The notes: generated by a model not told the origin, from the letters alone. Positions 49,660 to 62,158 are shown, counted from the first letter of the stretch. The stretch: 64,000 nt of DNA from Choricystis sp. odSpoLacu1 (GCA_958009055.1 OY253655.1:620001-684000), one strand, 5' to 3'. A program made the numbers and translations.

Positions 49660-51657
49660 TCAGCGCCAGCATGCCATGTAACACCCTTTGAGCCCGCTGG
49701 CCAGCGGCCCCCCCACCGCCAGCAGGCGCCCCGGGTCCCCGGGAGCCTGCGCCAGCGCGTACACCGCGTGCCGCACGGGGCCGCGCCCCGCAAAGTGGTC
49801 AAACCACACCGTGTCCTCGCACAGCCACCCCGGGCCGGCCTGGAGGTAGGTACGGGGCGGGGGAGGAGGCTGGGGGCCGGCCAGGCCAGGGACAGGGGCA
49901 GCGGCAGGGCCAGTGGTCGGCACGGGCGCGTCGCCGTCCTCCAGGCGCCACGACCCCGCGTCGTCCAGGCGCCACACGCCCGCGTCGCGGCGGCGGCGGC
50001 GCAGGCCGGCGCCTGAGCCGGCCACCAGGGCACGAGCCTGTGACAGAGGCGCGGGTCCCAGGTCCAGCCAGCCGCCGCCCCGCACGTCGTAGAAGCCGAT
50101 GCGGCCGGTGCCGGTGCCAGCGACGGCGAGCGCGCCGTCGGGCGACAGGCTGAGCGACCGGATGCCGTTGGCGCCGTCCACCGACTGCGCAGCCAGGGTG
50201 GCGGCTGGGCCGGATGACCGGGCCGCGCGCCAGTCCACGATTTCCACGGCGGAGGCGGAGCCGATGGCGGCGAGGGTGCCGCCCGGGCCGCCGAGCGCGA
50301 CGCACACGCACTCGCGCGAGTGAGTCAGGCCGACCTCGGCGATCAGGGTCAGCGCCCCGTCCCAGAGGCGCAGCGTGCCGGCGGTGCCCAGGGACACGAT
50401 GCGGCCGGCCGCGCGGGAGGCGCGCACGTCGCGCACGCGCTCCCGCTTGTCGGCGCGAACGGCGAGCGGGGGGGTGGGGGACGGGTCGCCGCCACCACCA
50501 CCACCGCCGCCCGCCGCGTCCACCGACCACAGCGCCACGTTGCGGTCGCGGGACCCGGTGACGACGTGGCGTTCAGTGACCCAGTCCAGGCCAAACACCC
50601 AGTCGGTGTGCCCCACAAACGTGTGCAGCGGGGTGAGGGTGGGGGGGGCGCCGTGGACGGACGCTGCGCAGATCGAAAACACTTGGCAGTCCGACACGTC
50701 TGCGCCGCCGCACGCCAGCAGGGCGCCGTCGGGGGACACCGAGATGCCGTGCATGCCGGCCCCCGTGGCCCCACCCCAGGGGCCGGGAGGGGACCCGCCC
50801 CACGGCATCGCGATGGTGGGGTCGCCGTGCGGCGGCGCGCGGCGCGGCGCGCGGGGCAGGGTCACGGGCGTCGCCCCCCCGGACACCGTGTCCAGCAGGA
50901 GCAGGGTGTTACACTTGGTGCCGACGGCGGCGTAGCGGTCGTCGATCCAGGACTGGGGGGAGGGAGGGAGGGTGGGTTGTGGGTGGTTTTCGGGCGCGCC
51001 CCCGCTCGCAGTCAGCGCGCGCGTCGCCCCAATGCCCTTTGGAGAGGGGCAGCGCGCTTTCTCCAGTGTGTGCCCCGCCCCCCGCCCTCTCCCCTGAGCG
51101 TCTGGCGTCCGCCACGCGGCCAAGCCTGCACAGGCGGACCGAACAACCTCGCCCCGCCTCCCCCGCTCCGCTCTCTCACTCACCGTAGCGAACGCTTTGT
51201 CCCACCGCTGCGTGCACGCGGCCGGCAGCTCGCGCTCCTCCAGCAGGCTCGGCACGCGGGCCGTGGCCAGGGACGACGTGGGCGCCAGCGTGGAGCGGCT
51301 GCGTGGGTGAGGAGGGGGAGGGAGAGGGGATGAGCGCTCGCTCGCTTGTCGCGCCATTTTTCAAAGACAGCGGCCCCACAGACGCTTCCATGCCCCGCCT
51401 CGGCGCCGGCCCCCGTCCCGCCCCGCGTCGCCCGACACGGTGGAGCGGCGCAGGAGAGGGGGGAGGGCGACAGGGTGAGGGCAAACCGCCGGCGTTTTTT
51501 GGGGGGGGCAATGAAATGCGAATGGGGGTGACGCTGTGCGGCAGCAGCGGGCAGGCGCGCCCCCCGCGCGGCGTGGGGGGGCGCATAGGCACGGGCTGCT
51601 GCTGACTCACCGTTTGCCCGTGGCCGCGCTGCGGAGCAGGGCGTCGGGTAACGCCAT
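49660..51657 (-). CDS. DCAF12: DDB1-CUL4-associated factor 12-like WD40 protein
   Basis: Three exons: 51657-51611, 51298-51184, 50952-49660, giving 484 residues. After MALPDALLRSAATGKR the second exon has EERELPAACTQRWDKAFAT, and the third starts SWIDDRYAAVGTKCNTLLLLD, matching DCAF12 (VCGTKCNTLFVVD) at the same place. WD repeats follow: HGISVSPDGALLACGGAD, HTDWVFGLDWVTERHVVTGSRDRNVALWSVD, IVSLGTAGTLRLWDG and GIRSLSLSPDGALAVAGTGTGRIGFYDVRG. The family ends in LLAVGGPLASGLKGCYMACW, as here. DCAF12 is a substrate receptor for CRL4 ubiquitin ligases that reads C-terminal Glu-Glu or Glu-Leu degrons in animals. Introns 1 (312 nt) and 2 (231 nt) are long. Confidence 0.88.
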
Positions 51658-52271
51658 GGTTTGAAAGAGGGGAAGGCAGAGAGAAAAGAAAGAAAAGTGA
51701 TGTGTGAGCGCCGACGCGACAACGCTCCTCACTCCCTCCGCTCTCTCTCCCTCCTCCAATAAACAACGCAACACGCAAAAAGTTCCATGCCTACATAAAT
51801 AAAGGTTTGTTGTTTGTTCGAACGAAGGGGGGGCACAAAGGCACAGCACCAGGCGGGAAGGGAGGGAGGGCAGAGGGCAGAGCGGCGCGGGGCGTGGGGG
51901 CAGGCAGGCAGGGGTTGTGTTTGCGGACGCGTCTTTCCGCACCCCCACCCAGACACACACACGCCACCGCGGTCGCACACGGTCCGCACCCTCCTCGTAA
52001 GTCCCGCCGGGCCCAACAGGGGTTCAGGTTTTGGCATAAAAAAAAAAGGGGGACCGTCTCGTCTCTCTCGTGTCATCAAATGAAATAAAAAAGAGTTTTT
52101 TTGTTGCGTGTTTTTTTGATCGTAGAAAGGGGCAAAGGGCAACATGGATTTGGGTCAAACGGCCGGGGAACGCACCCCCCGAGGCCAATTTAAAAAGAAA
52201 AATCAGCGGAGCACTGAAAAAGAAAGAGGATATCAGAACAGCAGGGGGCAGCCTCCACACTCAAAACTCTC
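51658..52271. other. intergenic, 614 bp, nothing recognised
   Basis: Upstream of DCAF12 and downstream of the LRR gene, both on the minus strand. It includes AT-rich stretches around 51770-51810 and 52035-52120 with poly-A and poly-T runs, probably the LRR 3' UTR. No coding frame is supported. Confidence 0.5.
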
Positions 52272-55200
52272 TCACCGCCGGTCCGCCCCCCGGCTGGACG
52301 TGCGCTCCAGCCGGTTCTTGGGGGCAGTCGACGCCATGTCGGCCAGCAGCTCGGTGGCGCGCGACAGCGCGCGCGCGCCGTCGGCCGAGTCGGGGCGCGG
52401 GAGGGCAGGGGCAGAGCGCGGGCGGGGGGAGGACCGGTCCAGGAACGCTTCCTCCGGTGGCGGCGGAATGCCGAGGCCGCGCTCCAGGTCGCGCAGCAGG
52501 GCGTCCCGGGACGCGACGCGGGCAAAGCCGGCCCCGGTGCCCGCGACTGCTGACGCGCGCGCGGCGGTCGAGTCGTCGAGGCGGGGGGGGGGCGCCACGG
52601 CCGCCGACGCCCGACTCCAGGGCTTTCAGCTCGCGCAGCATGGCGTTCACGCCGTCGCCCCCCGACCCGGTGCGCGGGATGGAGGAGGTGCGACCGAGGG
52701 CGGAGCCGGCAGAGGACGTGCGGAGGAGGGCGGAAGGGTGGGGGCCGCCGCCACCGGTGCGCAGCGACGCCTCGGTCGCGTGCATCTCACGAGCCAGGTT
52801 GGCCAACGGGCCACCCGGGGCGGTGAGTGCGGCCAGAGTCGGGTGGCCACTCCCGGGCGCGGCGCCGGCGGGCACCAGCGCGCGCGACGACGGCGAGCGG
52901 CGCACGCCGCCGCCGGGCGCAGTCCCCGGGCGCGGCGGGCGCGGGCCGCCAGGAGGCACACCACCACGGGGCAGCCCTTCACCCGACCGCGTGTGGACCA
53001 GGGATCCGGTGCGCAGGGGGCGTTGGGGGGTGCCGCCGCGGGAGGCGGTGAGGGCGCCGGCGCCGGGCTCGGCCGAGGAGGAGGAGCCGGCAGTCGACGA
53101 GGCAGACGAGCCGGGCGCGACGCGGCGCGGGCCGCCCGCCACCGGGGCCGCCCGGGACGCTGCGTCGGCCGCACGGGCGGCGCGCACCTTGCCCAGGGCG
53201 GCGTCCAGCATGGCTTTCCCCGGGCCGGCTTCCAGGGGGGGGACGTCGGGCAGGCCTGACGGGAGCGGCTTGCCGAGGCCGCCGCCGCCGTCGCCGCCCT
53301 TGCGCGCGGCCTCCGCGTCCGCCTCGGCGGCCGCGGCGCGCCGCCTTTTAACCAGCACAAATCCGACCGCCGCACCTGCCGCGCCCAGGGCCAAGAGCAC
53401 ACCAACCACCGCGCCCGCGGCAGCCGCGCCGCCGCGCTTCTTGGCGGCGGCGTCCGCGTCGGCCGCGGCGGCCGCGACGGCGGCGGGCGGGGGCGGCTTC
53501 TTCAGCACTTCGGCGGGGATTACGGACCCATCGGGCGCCACGCCACCCACGGACGCCAGCTTGACACGGACGTGGGGCACGCCCAGGCGGGACAGCTCCT
53601 TTTTGATCGACGTGACCAGGGACGTCTCGTTGAACCTATTCAGCGCGCCCACCAGGTCGTCCGCCGTCGTGGCCAGCAGGTAGGTCGCCTGCACCGTGTT
53701 CTTGAGCACGGGCACGGGCGCGTCCTCGGGGGCGGGCGCGTCGGCGGATGGGGAGGGGGCGTCCGCAATGGGCTTGCCGTCGCTGCCGTACTTGACGGTT
53801 TTGTCGGCCCCCGTGGCAGCCGCCACGGCGGCGCGGGCCGCCTTGACAGCGTCAGACACCGCGTCCGCGGTGTCCGGCTTCTTGGCCTTGGGAGGAGGGG
53901 GCGGGGCCGACGGCAGCAGCGTGTTGGCGACGCCCGCCGCGCCAGCAGTCGCCTGCGCGAGACGCCTGCGCGCCCCGTCATCCGTCGCCTTCTTCTTCGC
54001 CGCCGCCTTCTTCGCGTTCTTGGCGTCCGTCGCGGCAGCCGCCGCATCCTCCTCCGCCTCCTTGGCCTCCCGCCTCGCCTTGGCGCGCAGGGCGCGGTCG
54101 GCGGCGGCGAGGGAGGGGTCAACGTCCTCCAGGTCGGTCGCCTTGTCGTCGGGGAGGGCCGGCTCCGTCACATCCACCGTGCCATCCGCATACACATCCC
54201 GCAGCGCCAGCAGGCTGATGTTGGCCCCCTTCATGGACCGCTTCATCGCCTTCTCAATGGCGCGGCGCACGGTGCGGTTGCCCGTGTCGATGTTGGGGCC
54301 GGTGAGGTTGAACGTCGCTTCCACGTACGCGGGCTTGGTCGCGTTCGACACGGGGGCCACAGGCAGCGTCCCCGTCTTGTTGGCGCCCGTCGCGTTCGAC
54401 GTGGCCGCGTCGGGCAGCACGGGCGGCACAAACAGGGGTTTGCCGGGGGAACCGGCGGCGGGGACTTCGACCGTGATGTCGCCCACTTTGACGCGTTGCA
54501 ACGCGACTGGCGGCGCGCCAGCGGGCGACCCCGCGGTGTCGCCCGCCGCCGGCGCGGGCGCGGACGCGGCCGCATCCCCCTCGTCGTCGGGCAGCAGCCA
54601 CTCATCGAACAGGCCGTCGTCGGCGGGGGCGGGCGGCGGGGGGGCGACCGGGTCGGCGTAGATCGGGTCGCCCGAGGGCGACATCGCGACCACCTCGGGC
54701 GCCACCTCTGGCTCCGGCGCCGCCACGGGGGCCGGCTTCTGGGCCGGCACCGGGCACGGCCCCAACGGCGCCGGCCCCAGGGGCGCGGCGGTGGCGGTCA
54801 CGGCCGCGTTGCGCAGCTGGAGCGGCACCTTGTCGCACAGGCGCGCGTTGCCCGGTTTCAGAGAGAGCGTCGTCAACCGGGGCACGCCGCCGCCGCGCGT
54901 GCCCCAGGTGTCGGGCACGGGGCCGGCCAGTTTGTTGCCGTAGACGTCCAGCCAGGTGAGGCGGGGGAAGCGGCCGGCCTGGCCCCACTCTTTGGGCAGC
55001 GACCCTTGGAGCCGGTTGAGCTGCAGGTGGAGTTCGGTCAACCCCTGGAACCCGGTGCCCCACTGCTTGGGCAGGGGGCCCGCGAGCACGTTGCGCCCCA
55101 GATCCAGCACGGACAGGGAGGCAAAGGTGGCGTTGTCCCACCCCCACTCCGGGGGCAGGGAGCCGCCGAGCGAGTTGTTGGCCAGGTTGAGCACGCGCAG

Positions 55201-56508
55201 CTTGGCAAATGTCCCGTCATGCCCCCACAAGGGAGGCAGGGTGCCGCGCACACCGTTGCCCGACAGGTCGAGCAGGGTGAGCTTGGGCAAGGCGCCCTTG
55301 GACGGCCACTCGTCGGGCAGGGTGGCGACCCCCGTGTTGCGCAGCACCAGTTTTTCGAGGCTCGGCAGCGCGCGCGGGCGCCCCCACGCGGCCGGCAGGT
55401 CGGCCGCCAGCTTGGCGTTGTTGGCCAGGTCGATGGACGCGATGGACGTCCAGTTGGCCCAGGGCGCGGGGAGGCCGCCCGTGAAGTCGCAGTCCGACGC
55501 ATTGAACGTTTTCAACGCGTCCAGCGCGGGCAGCGTGGGCGGCAGCACGCCCTTCACCGCCCACCCAGACAGGTCGACGCCCACCACGCGTTTAGCGTTG
55601 GAGCAGGTGACCCCTGTCCACCCCTGGCACGGGTTGGAGTTGTCTTGCCACCCTTTGAAGCCCCAGGCAGTCAAGTCGTCCGCGTTGGTCAGGCTCGCCT
55701 TCAACTCCAGCAGGGCGTCCGCGTCGCGCTTGGTCAGGATGGACATGCCGCCGGGCAGGGGGGCGGCGCCGGGCTTGCCGCCGGCGACGCCGCCGGGGGG
55801 CAGGTTGCCAGCGACGGGGCCGGCGTCGCGCGCGGCCGCGGCGCCGATCACCGTCCCAGGCACCGCCGTGCCCAGGGCGCCCGACCCGCCCGCCACCGCG
55901 CCCAGCGTGTTGCCGACGCCGGCGGTGGAGGTGGAGGCGGCGGTGGCAGCGGGCTTGGCGGCGGGCGAGTCGCCGCGCGCGGCCGCCTGCGCGGCGGCCA
56001 GGGCCAGGGATTTGGGGTCCGTCGGCGGCGGGGGCGGAGGAGGCGGCGGCGGGGGCGCCGGCGCGCCGCCAGGGGACGGCGCGGTCGGGGGCGCGGGGGC
56101 GGGGGCGGCGGTGGCGGCAGAGGCGCCGCCAACCGGCGCAAGGCCCGCCTGCGCGCCCGCCGCGCGGGCGGCAACGAGATCGTCAGCCCCGCCGCGCGAC
56201 GTGGCGGCGCCCGCGCTGCCGCTGGACGTGGCGGTCGTTGTGCCTTCCTTGGCGGCGGGAGCCGCGGGCGTGCGCGGCTTGGGCGCCAGTTCAGCGCCCT
56301 GCGCAAAGCGCACGCCGCCGCCGCCCGCCGCGTCGGCGGCGGCCGGCTTGGCCGCGGGGGCGTCGTCGCCGCCACCCGACTTTTTGGGCGTGTCGTCCGA
56401 CAGGCCGGCAACGAGGTCGGCGTACGAGAGCTGGGCGCGGGCGGGGGTGGAGAGCGCCGACGCGGCGAGCAGCGCGAGCAGCAGCGCAGACGCGGTGCGG
56501 GGGCGCAT
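52272..56508 (-). CDS. secreted/type I membrane leucine-rich-repeat protein without kinase, one frame break
   Basis: A signal peptide (ALLLALLAASALSTPARAQ) is followed by about 230 residues of Ala/Pro/Thr-rich linker. Then comes a plant-type LRR cap (ADALLELKASLTNADDLTAWGF, NPCQGWTGVTCSN) and seven or so LRRs at residues about 290-545. The repeats recur with W (LPPLWGHD, LPPEWGWD, LPKQWGTG, LPKEWGQA, VPDTWG). A second disordered region with LLPDDEGD and Ala/Lys runs leads to one membrane span near residue 1030 (GVLLALGAAGAAVGFVLV) with a KRRR stop-transfer. The cytosolic part is Ser/Pro-rich and has no kinase. At the G10 tract 52583-52592 one base must be skipped to reach the stop at 52272. 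The corrected protein has 1,411 residues; ligand unknown. Confidence 0.82.
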
Positions 56509-57542
56509 GGTGGGTTGATGTGTTGTGTGTTGAAAAGAGGGAAGCTCTCTCTAGGTCAACCGAGGGGCGACTGGGAAGTCGGGCTGTGTGGGTGTGGGTG
56601 TGGGGTGTGGGCGGGGTGAGGGGTGATCGAAAAAAAAGGCGCCCCCCCCCCCCCCTTGAAAGCCGTGGCCGGCAGCGCCCAAGCCGCGCGTGCGCCGGTG
56701 CGTCAATTTTCGGCGTCCTCGCTCGCAGCCTTCCCGCCCCATCCCACCCTCCCACCCACTCTGGCTCCCGAGATTGCAGGCCTCACACGTGGGTGGCGGC
56801 AAGCGGGTAGCGGGCGGGCGCAACTCACGTGGGGTGGGAAGCGCCGACCACACCCGACGTTGTTCCCCCTCGCTTTCCGCCGGTGCGACTCGCCCACACA
56901 CACGCTCGCCCGGTCGGCGGTTGGCGCCCCACGCCACCCCCCAATTGCACCAGTGCTCGTGTCACGAGGCGTGCTAGGATGGGTGGAGGGCGGACCAGGT
57001 GGCCGGCGGGAGGGGGCGAGTGCGGGCAACGCCCCCATGTGCCGCTGCCTCTTCTTCCGCACACTCACCTGCTTGTGCAAGCCTGGTTTCCCTGTTCCAG
57101 TCCCTCACCCTCACTTCCGTGCACAGACGAAAGAATGAGAGTTGTGACGGGGTCGAACGCTCGCACACGCGGGACGAGAGAAGCTGTGGAGAGAGGGGGA
57201 GGGCGAAATTAAGCAAGCGCGCTGCCGAGGGGAACCACTAGCCAGCCAGCCTCCCGCACACACACGCACCGTGCGCCCACGCTCCGGTCGTCCAACAGGT
57301 GAGAGAGAAGCTCTCCGCCTGTGAGTGGGGGGCGGAGAGGTGTGTGTGTGCGCGTGTGGAGAACCAGACGCGACACCACTGCTGATGCGAAAGCGAGGAG
57401 TGAGGTGTGCCTTGGTGTTTGGCAACCCCCCTCGGTCTCTCCCCTGCTCACAGAAACAACACGCCCACCCCGATCAGTTCAACACCCTCTTCTCTCGAGG
57501 TTCACACTGCCACTCACGACGCCTTCCACACTCTCTCTCTCT
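56509..57542. other. intergenic, 1,034 bp, the longest gap, nothing recognised
   Basis: Upstream of the LRR gene and downstream of SKI2, both on the minus strand. It contains a C13 or longer run near 56643-56656, GC-rich islands (56660-57060) resembling the long introns of this window, and GT-rich patches near 57340. There are short ORFs on both strands but none has recognisable content. A 5' UTR intron of the LRR gene is possible. Confidence 0.5.
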
Positions 57543-60500
57543 TCAAGCCACGTACAGGCTGGCCGCAAACACGACATCGCGCCTCACCGACGTCGACACG
57601 CCATCCATCAACGCCCACAGCCGCGCGTCCCCCATGACGCGGGCGGCGTCCCTCATCTCGCGGGCGGCCTATGTGAGGTTGGGAGGGGGGGGGGATGGGG
57701 TTTGAGGAGTGGATGATCGCACAGCACGCCGTCACCGTCCCTGTTGTTTTTTTTTTCCTTCTTTCCCCCGAACTCCTCCCCTCTCTCTCTCACCTCGTCC
57801 ACCCGCATCACCGTCCTCACGATCGTGCCCTCCGCAACGTCTGTGATTTCCGTCACCTCCCTGAACGTGGCGCCACTCGCCCACGCGTGCACCGCGGCCG
57901 CCAGGCCGGGGCGAATCGTGGCAGACGCAAACTCACTCGGGTCCACATCCAGCCCCGCCGCCGCCTGGGCGGCCCCCGCATCGGTGGCGGCCGCCAGCGC
58001 GATGTTCAATGCTTCTTCCAGCTCGGGCGTGGGCAGGGGGGAGGAGGGGCCGTCCGTGCGCTCCTGACACACAAAGCACGACAGGAGTGCGGCCGCGTCG
58101 GCGGCCGAGGCGCGCGAAAACGCGCCCCTGAACAGAGCCTCCGTCTCCACCAGTTCGTCGCCCGCATTGATCTCACAGGCGACCCGTCCTTTGAGGGCCA
58201 GGGTGGAGGAGGAGGCGTCGGCGTTGGGGTCGTGTTCATCGGCAGCGTCCACATACCCCAACGCCCGCAGCACGCGCATCCGCGCGCCAAACTCGGGCAG
58301 CGCCGCCAGCGCGGAGTGGGACGCGGTGACGGCCGCGGAGGCTGCGTCCTCGGCCGCGTCTCGGGACGCGGTGACGCGGGCGAGGGCGGGCGGGAGGTGG
58401 GGCGAGGCCGCGGCGGGCGACGCGGCGCGCGCGGAGGCCGCCGCCGCGCGCTCGCGCGCGCGCGCGGCGCGTCGTCCAGGCTCGTCACCCCCAGGTCGGA
58501 CACCGGGTCCAGGGGAGGGGGGAGGCCTTCCTCCACTGACCGCGCCAGGGCCAGGGCGGCGGCTGCCAACGCGGGCGGCGGCGGCGCGCCGCGCGGCGGG
58601 GGGGCGAGCGCGGCGCTCGCGTCGACGCGCAGCCGTGCGGCCAGCACAGAGTCGATGGCGGCGAGGGGCGCCGCAGCCAGCGTGTAGTCCAGGCCGCCCG
58701 CTGCGCCGGAGCGAGGCAGGGCGCCGGCGTCTGTGGGGGAGGCGTCTGCGTCTGCTGCTTTTTTGCCGACGAGCCGCAGGCCAGGGGTGGCGAGTGGAGC
58801 GTCACTCTCGCCGTCGTCGTCCTGGCCCTCGGCCGCCTCCTCGTCCCGCCCCAGCCACAGCAGGACCACGTCCCGTGCCCCAGTCGCCGACGACCGCACC
58901 GCTAGGACGAGGGCGGGGGAGGCGGCACCGCCCGGCGCGCGCGCTGCGACGACGCACCGGCCGGGCGTCAGCGCGCCCACCACGCCGGGCGCGTCGGCGA
59001 CACCCGAGGACGAAGAAATCAGCACAACCCCCGCGTCCGCATAGGCAGCGACAACGCCCCGGGGTGGCCAGTGGGGGGGCCACGGCCCCGCGTCCAGGGC
59101 AGCGGCACGCGCGGCGGCAGCAGTCGCCGCGGCAGCCGCCGCGGGGGCCGCCCGCGCCGTATGGTACTCCGCAAACGAGCGGCGCAGCATGTCGTGCACG
59201 GTCAATGCCTCCCCGCGCAGCAGGTTGAGGATCATGGAGTAGGTCAGCCGGAAGCGAGACTGCAGGCGCGCGCCGCCGCCCGCCAGCAGCCGCCTCAGGC
59301 CGAGTTCGCCGGGCAAATCGGACGGCCCTGCCGCCCCAAACACGGGCACCAGCACTGTGCCCACCGCGTCCAGGCCGCGGCGGCCGGCGCGGCCCGCCAT
59401 TTGAGTGTATTCACCAGGGAGCAGGTCGCGAAACCCGACGCCATCGTGCTTGCGCAGCGAGGCGAACGCGACCGCGCGGGCGGGGGCGTTGACGCCCATG
59501 GCGAAGGTTTCGGTGGCCAGCAGGAGTTTGACGAGGCCCTGGGCGTGCGTGCGGGTGTGGGTGTGTTGGGTGAGAGAGGTTTTGTTTGGTCCCAGCCCGC
59601 ACCACCACCTCCGCCCCTCCCCTCTCTCACGCACCCGACAAAACAGCATCTCCACCACCTCCTTGACAATGGGCAGCAGCCCCGCATGGTGCACCCCCAC
59701 CCCCCGTTTGAGCAGGGACCGCACCCTCCCGATCTGGGGCAGGCCGCGGTCTGCGGGGGGCAACCGCGCGAGCGCGCGGCTGCAGAATGCGTGCACTTCC
59801 GCCGCTTCCGCCGCGGTGTTGAGGTCCAGTCCGCCCAGGGCGGACGCCAGGGCATCAATCTTGCGCTTGGAGAAGAAGAAGGCGATGGTGGGGAGGAGGT
59901 CGCGCGCCTTGAGCCAGGTGAGGAGGGCGCGCCAGTGTGCCGCGTCGGTGCGCGGGTGGCCGCCCGCGCCGCCGCGCCCCGCTGCCGCCGACCGGGACAC
60001 CAGGGCGGCCGCCGAGCCGCCGCGGCCGCTCACACCACCACCGCGACCACCCCGGCCACCGGTCCGGGCGTTGGGGCCGGGAGGAGGGCCGCCGCGCCCC
60101 GTGGGGCGGGCGGCTTTCGCGCCGGCTCGCGCTGCCGCGCCGCTGGTGCCGCCACCCGCCGCCTTCTTCAGGGCCAGCCTGGCGGCCGCATACCCGTCCG
60201 CCAGCCACCCCTCCTCCCGCCCAAATGGGTGGGCGTCGCCGCCCACCCACAGCGCGTGCTGCAGAGGGACCGGGCGGCGGCTGGTGCCCGTCACGTGCAC
60301 GGGCGCCCCCCGCGTCCTGCCCACCCACCCCGCAAACTCGTCCACGTTGGGCACGGTGGCGGACAGGAGGACGAGGCGGACGTGGGGGGGGAGCATGATG
60401 ATGACCTGGGGGGGGTGGGGGGGTGGGTGAGACAGAAAGAAAGGAAAAAACGCGGCCACCACCGCCACCTCTCCCCCCCCCCCCCCTCCCTGCCATGCCT

Positions 60501-61836
60501 CTTCCCACACGACGCCCCGCTCTGCATCGTTGACGTAGTGCACTTCATCGAAGACGACCCACTCCACGTCTCGCACGGCTTCAGAGCCGCGGTAAAGCAT
60601 CGACCTCAACACTTCAGTGGTCAAAATCAGCCCTGGCGCATCCGGCTTGATCGACACGTCCCCCGTCAGCAGCCCCACATCAAACTTGGCCGAAAAATCG
60701 CGAAACTTTTGGTTGGAGATGGTTTTGATGGGGGAGGTGTAGAGCGCGCGCGAGCGGTGGCGTGCGGCCAGCGCAAACGCGTACTCTGCGACGACCGTCT
60801 TGCCGGCCGACGTGTGGGCCGCAACAAACACGTTGTGGCCGGCTTCCAGGAGGGCGATGGCGTCCTGCTGGAAGGGGTCGAGGGTGAAGGGGAAGGCGAG
60901 GGCGGCGGAGTCGCCGAGGGCGGCGAAGCGGCGGGCGCAGTCGGCCGAGTCGGCTCGAATGACCCACGCGTCGGGGGAGCAGGAGGCGGAGGGCAGGATG
61001 TGGTGGGAGGAGGCGGCCGCCGACCGAGCGTCGGCGGCGGCGGCAGTCAGCACAGCGTCCGAGGCATTGCCCTCACCCTCCTCCTCCCCCTCCCCTGCCG
61101 CCCACTCATCATCCGCAAACAAGTCTTCAGCGCGCACCCCCAGCCCGCCACGCGGGTGGGGCGCGTCCGCCGCGGCGGGCGGCAGCAGGAGCGGGGCGGG
61201 CGGCGGGGGCGCGGGCGGCGCGGCCCCCCCGCACCACAAACCGCGCGCCAGGCCGGGGGGAGGGGGCACCCTCGCATGGTCGCCCGCTTCGTAGGCGGCC
61301 AACCAGGCTCCCGTGGCGGCTTCAGCGGCGGCGGCTTGGGCGCGGGGGCCGGCTGCCGCAGCGGTCGACGACGCGAGCGACCCGCGCGTAGCGTCGCGAG
61401 ACCCGGGCACCGCGCCCGGCGTGCGGGCCAGGGTGGCGGCTAGCCCGGCGTCGGGGTGGGGGGGGAGGGTGGTATCGAACCACAGTTCGCACGCGGTCGG
61501 CGCGTCGCCCGGCGACCGTGGCGCGACTGACACCAGCGCGCTCGCCGGGGACAGCGGGTCGGGGGTGATGGGTGGCTCGATCCATGTGGTTTTCAAGGCC
61601 AGTGACGGAGGGGCGCACGCTGGGCGGAAGGCGAGGCGCGCGGCCAGGCGAGCGGCAGCGCGGTCGGCGGGCGTCTGGGGGTGGTTAAAAAAAGGTGGTG
61701 AGTTGGGTGGGTGGTGTGCCGCCATCAAACCATCATTCCAGCATGCTTCACACGCACACACAACACTCGCATCCTGGGGCGGTGGCTCGCCCACGCGCAG
61801 CGCGGCCAGCGCCGCGGCGATCGGGGCGGGCAGCAT
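57543..61836 (-). CDS. SKI2: SKI2-type RNA helicase of the cytosolic exosome, one frame break
   Basis: Five exons: 61836 to about 61762, 61674-60499, 60405-59635, 59538-57794, 57668-57543. Helicase motifs are complete: FPFTLDPFQQDAI, AAHTSAGKT (Walker A), DEVHYVND (DEVH box), LLSATVPN, AFFFSKRKID, VGVHHAGLLP and QMAGRAGRRG. The C-terminus has LKGRVACEINAGDELV, EGTIVRTVMRVDE and VRRDVVFAASLY, the SKI2/MTR4 family end. FADDEW and the HTSAGKTVVAEYA form favour SKI2 over MTR4. The frame breaks in the (CG)6 run 58453-58464; removing one CG unit gives 1,296 residues. SKI2 feeds mRNA to the exosome with SKI3 and SKI8. Intron 2 has a GC donor; the exact end of exon 1 is uncertain. Confidence 0.92.
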
Positions 61837-62158
61837 GGTGGGGGGAGGGGGTCTGTGCCGCCACACTGCACGCACACGCCCGGCAGTGACACCCTGAGAG
61901 GGGGACGCAGAGAGGGGGACGCCCTGGTCCAGCGCTAGTCCCGCGGCGTCGGACGAGGAGCAAATGCTTTTTTTGTGGCCAGTGTGTTTTTTTCATTCGA
62001 CGTCACAAACCAACTTTTGTTTCTTTCACACGCCCGACACCGCCACACCGCTCGTGTGCGGTGCCGCCTCACACTCGCGCCCAGGGACGCGTGTGGTGAC
62101 GCCGCACCGGGGCAGGGACGCCAACCCGCCCTCCCGCTGCCCTGGCGCATCCCCACGC
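61837..62158. other. divergent promoter region SKI2/ESS2, 322 bp
   Basis: This lies between two start codons on opposite strands. It contains a T-rich patch at 61970-62030 and GC-rich sequence around it. No coding frame is supported; it presumably serves both promoters. Confidence 0.5.

Noticed and set aside
61837..61875. Upstream GTG start for SKI2
   Set aside because: The ATG at 61836 gives a normal N-terminus; the upstream 13 codons begin with GTG and are His/Arg/Pro-rich without family support.
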